Assembly: GCA_043818215.1 (NCBI GenBank)
Contig: JBDRGC010000266.1
Location: forward strand, 1 to 6,937
Source of the DNA: JBDRGC01 sp043818215
GTDB taxonomy: Bacteria; Chloroflexota; Anaerolineae; Anaerolineales; UBA11858
DNA length: 6,937 nucleotides
Direction of reading: 5' to 3'
Notes under the pieces: generated by a model
Databases searched by the model: none
What the model was told of the DNA's origin: nothing
The model's input: only the letters and a program-made list of their open reading frames with translations
Translations under genes and position numbers: made by a program
Part shown: positions 1 to 5,020 of the stretch, piece by piece
Numbering within the stretch: position 1 is the stretch's first letter
Layout: each line of letters opens with the position of its first letter

Positions 1-1
1 T

Positions 2-1900
2 GCTGGTGCTGCCACCATTGGCGCAATGAGTATGGGGAGCCGCAATCCTTCCACGGTGTACTATAGCGAGCAAGTTGAACTTCTGCAAGCTGTCGCAGAC
101 CAGGCCGCGAGCGCAATCGTAAAAGCCCGGTTGTTGGAAGAATCTGAGCGCAGTGCCCGTCAGCTCAAGCTATTGAACGAGGTTGGACAGAACCTGACCT
201 CTACTCTCGATCTCTCTACCCTGTTAGATCAGATTCTTGATAGTGCGGTGGAGATCATCAACTGTGAAGCTGGAACATTATTCCTCGTTGATGAGGATAC
301 AGGGGAGTTGGTTTTCGAGGTTGTCAAAGGGCCGGTGGCAGAAGAACTTGTGGGAAATCGTTTGCCCCCTGGTACTGGACATGTCGGAAGAGCGGTAGAA
401 ACTGGATCTCCGGCGATTGTCAATAAAGTCCGCCATACAACAGAATGGGCCAAAAAGCCGGACCAACAAACAGGATTCGAGACACGGGATTTATTGTTGA
501 TTCCCATGTTTGTCAAGGATCGCGTCGTTGGAGTGATCGAGGCTATCAACCGCCGCGATGGTTTGCCTTTTACCGAGGATGACCAGGACCTGTTGACCGC
601 ATTCACCAGTCAGGCCGCCATTGCCCTCGAAAATGCCCGGTTGTATACGCTCACCGATCAAAAATTGGCCGACCGTGTAGATGAGCTGTCGGTGATGCAG
701 CGCATTGACCGCGAATTGAACGCCAGCCTGGATATAAACCGGGCTATGCACATTACTTTGGATTGGGCCATGCGGCGCTCGGGGGCAGATGCGGGGTTGG
801 TGGGTGCCGTTGATGAGGATGGGATGCACATCATGGCCCATCAGGGGTATATTGCAGAATTAGACCCTTACCGGGAATCCCCCTTACCTATCAAGTTGCC
901 TGGCCTCAAACGGGCCATCGAAGACGAGAAGACTCAACAGTTCAGTAGATCATCACTGAACATAGAAATCGGAGAGAATGGTTCTTGCCTGCTAGATGAC
1001 GCCCAGAGACAAATCGTCATCCCCATTCGTCGGGAGGCCCAGGTGATTGGCATTCTGATGCTGGAAAGCCGCCGCGATGAACCGTGGGCTGATGACATTC
1101 AGGAATTCCTCTCTCGTTTGAGCGACCATGCTGCAATCGCTATTTCCAACGCGCAACTTTTTGCCCAGGTGAAGGCGGCTGATACCGCCAAAAGCGAGTT
1201 CGTTTCCATAGTTTCTCACGAACTCAAAACACCAATGACCTCTATCCGCGGCTATACCGACTTATTGTTAGGGGGAGTGGTTGGCCCCGTCAACGAAGCT
1301 CAAGTAAATTTCTTGGGTACGGTCCGGGCTAATGTGAATCGTATGGCAACTTTGGTTTCCGATCTTGCGGATATCTCCCGAATCGAGGCGGGGGGGTTGC
1401 GTTTAGAGTTCGAGGCGGTAGATATTTCAGATGTAGTAGACGAAGTATCTCGTTCTCAGAAACAAGGTTTCGAAGAGAAAGAGCAGACCCTGGAGTTACA
1501 CATTCCAGATGCACTTCCGCCGGTTTGGGGTGACCGTACCCGCATACTGCAGGTACTAACCAATTTACTAAGCAATGCTTATAAGTACACTCCTCGAGGG
1601 GGAACTATCGCCATCAAGGCAGAGCATACTACCAATCGTTGGGATCCAGATGGCGTTCCAGAGGTGATGCGTGTGGCTGTCGAAGATAATGGCATTGGGA
1701 TGACACCCGAAGATCAGGAAAAAATCTTTACTCAATTTTTCCGCTCAGACGACCCCAAAACCCGCGAAGCCCCCGGTACTGGTCTGGGTCTGAACATTAC
1801 GCGTTACCTTGTAGAAATGCAGGCGGGAAAAATTTGGTTCGAGAGTGAATACCGACAAGGAACCACTTTCTACTTCACCATACCAATTGCAGAGGTCTAG
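2..1900 (+). CDS. Multi-GAF sensor histidine kinase, 5' end outside the window
   Basis: This is the C-terminal part of a probably cytoplasmic sensor kinase that autophosphorylates on histidine and passes the phosphate to a response regulator. The frame is open to the left edge, and the first 35 or so residues are the tail of a GAF domain, so the ATG at 26 is internal and the true start lies upstream. Numbering from that Met: GAF tail 1-35, coiled linker, complete GAF about 64-206, second complete GAF about 236-378, HisKA with SHELKTP (phospho-acceptor His398), then the HATPase_c domain with N-box Asn517 (LLSNAYKY), G1 DNGIGM at 554-559, F-box IFTQFF and G2 GTGLGL at 584-589. All catalytic boxes are intact. 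No membrane segment is visible in the part present. It ends at TAG with no receiver domain, and no response regulator gene lies nearby. The ligand is unknown; GAF domains sense small molecules, light or redox state. The kinase call is secure, the signal is not. Confidence 0.95.
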   Translation, partial: AGAATIGAMSMGSRNPSTVYYSEQVELLQAVADQAASAIVKARLLEESERSARQLKLLNEVGQNLTSTLDLSTLLDQILDSAVEIINCEAGTLFLVDEDTGELVFEVVKGPVAEELVGNRLPPGTGHVGRAVETGSPAIVNKVRHTTEWAKKPDQQTGFETRDLLLIPMFVKDRVVGVIEAINRRDGLPFTEDDQDLLTAFTSQAAIALENARLYTLTDQKLADRVDELSVMQRIDRELNASLDINRAMHITLDWAMRRSGADAGLVGAVDEDGMHIMAHQGYIAELDPYRESPLPIKLPGLKRAIEDEKTQQFSRSSLNIEIGENGSCLLDDAQRQIVIPIRREAQVIGILMLESRRDEPWADDIQEFLSRLSDHAAIAISNAQLFAQVKAADTAKSEFVSIVSHELKTPMTSIRGYTDLLLGGVVGPVNEAQVNFLGTVRANVNRMATLVSDLADISRIEAGGLRLEFEAVDISDVVDEVSRSQKQGFEEKEQTLELHIPDALPPVWGDRTRILQVLTNLLSNAYKYTPRGGTIAIKAEHTTNRWDPDGVPEVMRVAVEDNGIGMTPEDQEKIFTQFFRSDDPKTREAPGTGLGLNITRYLVEMQAGKIWFESEYRQGTTFYFTIPIAEV

Positions 1901-1916
1901 CGTTGAATGTTGTATC

Positions 1917-1927
1917 GGGTACACACT
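1917..1927 (+). repeat. Left copy of 11-bp direct repeat
   Basis: The sequence gggtacacact occurs here, 17 bases after the kinase stop codon, and again exactly at 2351-2361, beyond the second palindromic element. The two copies bracket both intergenic elements. They could be a target-site duplication or a shared element end. The identity is seen directly; its origin is inferred. Confidence 0.55.
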
Positions 1928-2190
1928 AAGGAACGGGAATTAAATAACTTACACATTTCCGAATTTGGGCGTAGCGCCGGTTGAGTAGGCTCGGAGGTAC
2001 GGAGAGCCGTACACCTGCACCGAACGCAGGTACGGTGTCGAAACCAAGCGGGGCTTGAAAATGGGCTAAGTGACCGTAATCCGCTGGGTTTCGATACGCT
2101 ACGGCACGAAAAGCATGTGCCTCCGCTACTCAACCGGCGCTCGCGTTAGGATACAAACGCGCAAGTTATTTAATTCTCATTCCTAAATGT
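1923..2190. mobile_element. MITE-like element with imperfect terminal and internal inverted repeats
   Basis: The outer arms 1923-1950 and 2163-2190 are inverted copies, sharing the core aattaaataactt with scattered mismatches outside it. Inside are two facing copies of a second motif. One runs 1977-2044, from ccggttgagtag to gtgtcgaaacc. The other is inverted at 2088-2138, from ggtttcgatac to ctactcaaccgg. Each copy folds locally: gtacgg/ccgtac and cctgc/gcagg in the first, ggcac/gtgcc in the second. No open reading frame of convincing composition lies within it. A non-autonomous transposon or a repeated palindromic intergenic element would both fit. As a transcript it would form a long multi-branched hairpin, which could also help end the kinase mRNA. 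No transposase is present to assign a family. Confidence 0.6.
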
Positions 2191-2350
2191 CATTAAGTTA
2201 AGGGTTGGTGTCTGTCGGATCATCGCGCAGCATCCCCTTGGGGGACGGATCCGACAGGAGCAAAACATGGTTTTCTAACATGCTCCAGGCGGATTCGTCC
2301 CGCAAGGGATGCTGCGCGATAATCCGCCGATGGCATAACTTAATCACATT
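2186..2350. mobile_element. 165-bp near-perfect palindromic element (MITE-like)
   Basis: The arms pair over nearly their whole length. Terminal arms 2186-2202 and 2334-2350 match at 15 of 17 positions. Arms 2222-2236 and 2306-2320 match perfectly over 15 bp (atcgcgcagcatccc), flanked by cggat/atccg. Inner arms 2242-2262 and 2281-2301 match at 18 of 21, leaving an 18-base loop at 2263-2280. It abuts the element to its left, sharing about five bases with that element's right arm, and ends 71 bases before the glutamine synthetase start. It codes for nothing convincing. Length, terminal inverted repeats and lack of coding fit a MITE. A structural role in the 5' leader of the glutamine synthetase mRNA cannot be excluded. 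Confidence 0.7.
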
Positions 2351-2361
2351 GGGTACACACT
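2351..2361 (+). repeat. Right copy of 11-bp direct repeat
   Basis: An exact second copy of gggtacacact starts immediately after the palindromic element ends at 2350. Paired with 1917-1927, it frames the whole repeat block between the kinase and glutamine synthetase genes. Confidence 0.55.
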
Positions 2362-2413
2362 GGCGGACACCCCCTAATTGGGGATTGCGTTTCATTTTTT
2401 TCAGTGCAGTCTT

Positions 2414-2417
2414 GGAG
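2414..2417 (+). promoter_or_regulatory. Ribosome binding site that favours the ATG at 2422
   Basis: A GGAG core lies four bases before the ATG at 2422. The alternative in-frame GTG at 2404 has only a T-rich stretch upstream and no purine-rich site. The spacing is a little short, but this site and the usual MFK- type beginning of the family both favour 2422. A small cccc/gggg hairpin followed by a T-run lies just upstream (2371-2401) and is too weak to call. Confidence 0.5.
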
Positions 2418-2421
2418 TGAT

Positions 2422-3843
2422 ATGTTTAAAATTTTCGAGCAAGCCCGTCAATATGTCGATGAACACGGCATTCGAACAGTTGACTTGAAGTATTGTGATC
2501 TGTGGGGACGTTGGCATCACCTTACAATCCCAGCAAGTCAATTCACGCCAGATTTGATGGCCCGCGGCATCGGGTTCGACGGCTCGTCCGTTGGACTGAA
2601 GAATGTCAAAGCCGGGGATATGGTGATGTCGCCAGATCTCACCACCGGGTTTCAGGACCCCTTCTGGGATGTGCCTACTCTTAGTTTTATCTGCACCACC
2701 CTGAATGCTGACACCCACGAAATTTTCGCCAACGATCCCCGCAACCTGGCCCAGCAGGCAGAGTCGTACCTGCAAAGCACCGGAATCGCAACCCAAAGCC
2801 GCTGGGGGCCAGAATTCGAATTCTACGTTTTCGACAGCGTCTCCTACGAAAACGAGATGCATCGGGCCGGATACCGCTTCAATTCCAAGTCAGCCGAGTG
2901 GAATAGCGCGGCAGGCACCAGCGGGTCATATATTCCCGTGCATGGTGGTTATCATGCCGCCCCGCCGAAAGACCGTTTCTATAATCTGCGCAACGAGATC
3001 ACCCTTCATCTGGAGGCAATGGGAGTCCCGGTCAAATATCATCACCACGAGGTGGGCGGCCCAGGCCAGCTGGAGATCGAAATCCCGATGATGGGATTGG
3101 TTCCCGCCGGGGATGCGATCCTGCTGGTAAAATACACCACCAAAATGGTCGCTGCACAGCACGAAAAAGCAGTCACTTTTATGCCCAAGCCAATCTACGG
3201 CGAGGCGGGAAGTGGGATGCACTTCCACCAGCATATCTTCGGTCAGGACAAGAATCTTTTCTACGATGCAGATGGGTACGGTCATCTCAGCCAGACAGCG
3301 CGCTATTACATTGGCGGGTTGTTGCACCACGGTGCGGCAGTCCTGGCCTTGACCAACCCCAGCACGAATTCCTACCGGCGTTTGGTGCCTGGCTACGAAG
3401 CGCCGGTGAACGCTTTCTACTCGCTGGGAAACCGCAGTGCGGCCATTCGCATTCCTAAATATGCCAGCCAGCCAGAGACAGCTCGCTTCGAATTCCGCCC
3501 GCCCGACGCCACCAGCAATCCCTACCTGGCGCTGGCGGCTCAATTGATGGCCGGCATCGACGGCATTCAACGCAAGATGGATCCCACCGAGTTAGGATTC
3601 GGCCCGATTGACGCGGATGTCTTCTCGTGGACGGACGAGCAGCGCGCCGCCATCAAGCCTTTGCCAACTTCACTGGATGTCGCTTTGCAAGCCTTGATAG
3701 AAGACCACGAGTTTTTGCTGGCAGGCGATGTGTTTAGCGATGAACTTATCGAAAATTGGATCGAACACAAGCGGGAAGTGGAGTATTACCCGGTGCGCAA
3801 CCGCCCGCACCCCTATGAGATGAGCCTCTACTTTGATGTCTAG
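2422..3843 (+). CDS. glnA: Type I glutamine synthetase
   Basis: It catalyses glutamate + ammonia + ATP to glutamine, the central cytoplasmic step of ammonium assimilation, normally as a dodecamer. The protein is 473 aa from the chosen ATG, the usual GSI length. Visible motifs: FDGSSVG at 52-58 in the beta-Grasp domain; metal-binding Glu in PEFEF (131, 133); HHHEVGGPGQLEIE at 207-220, with the expected metal ligands; the ATP-site motif GSGMHFH at 263-269 (His267); NSYRRLVPGYEAPV at 316-329, with the flap Glu326; RSAAIRIP at 338-345; and RFEFRPPD at 355-362 (Arg359). All catalytic positions look intact. Where adenylylated GSI enzymes carry Tyr in a KDLYDL-like segment, this one reads DADVFSW, with Phe401. 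By this alignment from memory, control by adenylylation is unlikely. It stands alone, with repeats upstream and no PII or ammonium transporter gene adjacent. Other GlnA-like enzymes such as gamma-glutamylpolyamine synthetases are a less likely alternative. Confidence 0.93.
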   Translation: MFKIFEQARQYVDEHGIRTVDLKYCDLWGRWHHLTIPASQFTPDLMARGIGFDGSSVGLKNVKAGDMVMSPDLTTGFQDPFWDVPTLSFICTTLNADTHEIFANDPRNLAQQAESYLQSTGIATQSRWGPEFEFYVFDSVSYENEMHRAGYRFNSKSAEWNSAAGTSGSYIPVHGGYHAAPPKDRFYNLRNEITLHLEAMGVPVKYHHHEVGGPGQLEIEIPMMGLVPAGDAILLVKYTTKMVAAQHEKAVTFMPKPIYGEAGSGMHFHQHIFGQDKNLFYDADGYGHLSQTARYYIGGLLHHGAAVLALTNPSTNSYRRLVPGYEAPVNAFYSLGNRSAAIRIPKYASQPETARFEFRPPDATSNPYLALAAQLMAGIDGIQRKMDPTELGFGPIDADVFSWTDEQRAAIKPLPTSLDVALQALIEDHEFLLAGDVFSDELIENWIEHKREVEYYPVRNRPHPYEMSLYFDV

Positions 3844-3927
3844 CTGACCACGGATCTCAGACGGCTGACTGCTTTCATGAACCCTCTCGAATTTCATCCA
3901 TTTCGCTGCCTCTGCCTACGCCTGCGA

Positions 3928-3933
3928 TATAAT
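3928..3933 (+). promoter_or_regulatory. Candidate -10 box for the ABC-F leader
   Basis: A perfect TATAAT lies here, 84 bases after the glutamine synthetase stop. At 16-19 bp spacing no good TTGACA match is present (the bases around 3904-3911 read cgctgcct), so the promoter is supported by the -10 box and by what follows it. A start near 3940 would put a strong Shine-Dalgarno sequence, a mini-ORF and a terminator in the right order on the transcript. Confidence 0.5.
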
Positions 3934-3964
3934 TTCGCCTTAGTTCTCTTAAGGGGCATACGGA

Positions 3965-3982
3965 ATGCACATAACCCTGTAG
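3965..3982 (+). CDS. Five-codon leader peptide MHITL
   Basis: ATG CAC ATA ACC CTG TAG encodes Met-His-Ile-Thr-Leu. AAGGGG at 3951-3956 lies eight bases upstream of the ATG, an excellent Shine-Dalgarno sequence and spacing, and better than that of any other gene in the window. The ATG also sits in a weak gcat/atgc hairpin. Such a strong initiation site before such a short ORF, ahead of a terminator, fits a regulatory leader peptide rather than a functional product. Chance occurrence is possible. Confidence 0.45.
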   Translation: MHITL

Positions 3983-4052
3983 ATACTTGAAGATTTACCG
4001 GATACCAACCTTGTTGAGGCGCGTTTAGCGCTGCGTGACTGAATTTACTTGT

Positions 4053-4079
4053 CGAGGGCGTTGCCCTCGGCTTTTTTTT
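4053..4079 (+). terminator. Intrinsic terminator in the ABC-F leader
   Basis: A perfect 7-bp GC-rich stem (cgagggc 4053-4059, gccctcg 4063-4069) with a 3-base loop is followed by GC and eight T residues (4072-4079). This is a strong Rho-independent terminator for the plus strand. It sits 210 bases after the glutamine synthetase stop and only 13 before the ABC-F relic ATG, so it is placed as an attenuator. It could also serve as a distant terminator for glutamine synthetase read-through. Confidence 0.85.
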
Positions 4080-4092
4080 CCTAAAAGCACAC

Positions 4093-4293
4093 ATGCTTAC
4101 CGCCCACCAAATCGACAAATCCTACGGCATTGACCAAATCCTGGCCGACATATCCTTCAGCCTCAAACCTGGCGAACGGGTTGGACGGATGTAGAAAAAC
4201 CACTCTTTTGCGGATTCTTAGAGTGGAGGATTTTCCCGATTCCAGACGCGTGAGCTTTAATTCCTCCAATTTATGGGTGGGTACAGCAAACAG
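4093..4293 (+). pseudogene. Truncated, frameshifted ABC-F ATPase relic (N-terminal end only)
   Basis: From the ATG at 4093 the frame reads MLTAHQIDKSYGIDQIL followed by a stretch ending KPGERVG. That is the start of an ABC-F type ATP-binding domain, up to the strand before Walker A. It then hits a TAG at 4192. From 4196, in the next frame, the sequence reads KTTLLRIL and then EDFPDS..RVSFNSSNL: the second half of Walker A and the residues that follow it in this family. The glycine-rich part of Walker A is mostly missing, implying a small deletion and frameshift. A further shift near 4280 (YSKQ) may correspond to the family's GYLPQ. About 65 of the roughly 550-650 codons of an ABC-F gene survive; no Q-loop, signature motif or second ABC domain follows. 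Intact ABC-F proteins act on the ribosome as translation or antibiotic-resistance factors. The subgroup cannot be told from this fragment. There is no clear ribosome binding site before the ATG. Confidence 0.8.
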
Positions 4294-4433
4294 ATATTAC
4301 GGATAAATGTGGTGAGTTAAAGTGGACCCTGAAAATGGGAAAAAGAAGACCAACGACCTGGAAACTATGACCAGACGCGCAGGAACCAGTACCCCAGGTC
4401 AGTTATTCGATTGAAACCCCCAAAGAAACAAAC

Positions 4434-4472
4434 ATACACGCCCAGGCTTGAATGGCCAGGGTGTATATTTTT
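4434..4472 (+). terminator. Terminator-like hairpin downstream of the ABC-F relic
   Basis: The arms ATACA-CCC-GGC and GCC-GGG-TGTAT pair with an A/A mismatch and a 2-base bulge around a 7-base loop (4434-4466), then a run of five T (4468-4472). It may be the old terminator of the lost gene, left behind by an internal deletion, but the structure is imperfect. Confidence 0.35.
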
Positions 4473-4527
4473 CTGGGAAGATATACTGAACACGGCTAGA
4501 AAAGAACAATTCGACATCTAAAAATAG

Positions 4528-4615
4528 CACACGGATTTCACGGATACCACGGATACCACGGATTTTTCCCTTTATTATTTCGCCGTATCCGTAAAATCCG
4601 TGTGAATCCGTGTAC
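4528..4615. repeat. Tandem 9-bp ACGGAT repeats with an inverted partner arm
   Basis: Four 9-bp units start at 4531, 4540, 4549 and 4558, each beginning acggat and ending ttc, acc, acc or ttt. After a short AT-rich spacer, 4585-4615 carries the inverted form (atccgt three times: gtatccgt, aaaatccgtgt, gaatccgtgt). The pair can fold into a hairpin. Similar cacggat/atccgtg strings are familiar from intergenic DNA of many bacteria. It is not a CRISPR: the units are directly tandem, without spacers. Confidence 0.7.
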
Positions 4616-4620
4616 AAAAA

Positions 4621-5020
4621 AATGTTACTCTATGCCCGTTGCGAGTATAGCTCTTGAACCGCTTCCGAAGTTTCCTGATTTTTGCTTTGTAAGTCTTCCA
4701 AACGAGAATAGCAAGGTGAAAGAGTGCTATCGGCGAGATAGTTTTACCGGTGATGAGATCGCGATCAACGATGATTATTCCCCATCACCGCCAGGCATTG
4801 ACGGTATATTACAATAATGATAACTTGGTATTATTGGAAATTGGTTGGATGCCACAGGTCGCTTGAGGCTGGCAGGTTCAATACGTGCTTTCCCCGGTTA
4901 ATAGGTTTACGGCTTACTCGCAGTCGACAGCCAGAGAAACCGGCGCGAACTTGTCTCAGTTGCAGAAGTGAAAGAAACCCTGGTGGCTGCAAATCATTGA
5001 ATAAAAAGGATTGAGACATT
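4621..5020. other. About 400 bp without a supported gene
   Basis: A 61-codon frame (ATG 4632 to TAA 4817, ending SPSPPGIDGILQ) and a 65-codon frame overlapping it at TAATG (4817-5014) are open. Neither has a ribosome binding site or a recognisable motif, and the second has a Cys/Arg/Trp-rich, non-protein-like composition. An 8-bp inverted repeat, cggtgatg (4748-4755) with catcaccg (4783-4790), encloses the palindrome gatcgcgatc at 4757-4766. The first frame may be a decayed coding remnant. The last stretch should contain the promoter and leader of the gene at 5021, but no clear -35/-10 pair was found. Confidence 0.4.

Larger units (their letters stand above)
3940..4092 (+). promoter_or_regulatory. 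Attenuation-type leader upstream of the ABC-F relic
   Basis: Between the -10 box and the relic start codon lie, in order, an AAGGGG Shine-Dalgarno sequence (3951-3956), a five-codon ORF (3965-3982), a small hairpin ggcgc/gcgct (4018-4032), and an intrinsic terminator (4053-4079). The relic ATG follows 13 bases later. Several antibiotic-resistance ABC-F genes of Firmicutes are controlled by leaders with this architecture, in which ribosome stalling on the leader prevents termination. One possible alternative pairing is GGGGCA at 3953-3958 with TGCCCT at 4062-4067, which would disrupt the terminator stem. That pairing is speculative. The parts are seen; the mechanism is inferred by analogy. Confidence 0.5.

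Noticed and set aside
26..28. ATG at 26 as the start of the histidine kinase
   Set aside because: The frame is open upstream to the window edge, and the residues after this ATG are the tail of a GAF domain, so the gene begins outside the window.
2404..2406. GTG at 2404 as the glutamine synthetase start
   Set aside because: It has no ribosome binding site, whereas the ATG at 2422 follows GGAG and gives the N-terminus usual for the family.
2205..2420. 71-codon plus-strand frame across the palindrome
   Set aside because: Its translation is simply the repeat arms and runs into the glutamine synthetase start; it is not protein-like.
2926..3570. 214-codon open frame antisense to glutamine synthetase
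   Set aside because: It is the mirror of a strongly coding gene, with no recognisable motif.
3878..3946. Mini-ORF starting ATGAACCCTCTC as an alternative leader peptide
   Set aside because: It begins upstream of the TATAAT box, lacks a Shine-Dalgarno sequence and would not be on the proposed leader transcript.
4312..4420. Possible insertion-sequence remnant (gttaaagtggaccctg, then MGKRRPTTWKL and a stop)
   Set aside because: It looks faintly like the start of a transposase OrfA, but it is only 11 residues long, with no terminal repeats or further homology that I can see.
4531..4566. CRISPR-like repeat
   Set aside because: The units are 9 bp and directly tandem with no spacers, so it is a simple tandem repeat.
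4399..4617. 72-codon minus-strand frame rich in IRGIRGIRE
   Set aside because: The repetitive peptide comes from translating the tandem ACGGAT repeat.
4817..5014. 65-codon frame starting TAATG and ending six bases before the 5021 gene, suggestive of coupled translation
   Set aside because: It has no ribosome binding site, its Cys/Arg/Trp-rich composition is unlike a protein, and it has no family resemblance.
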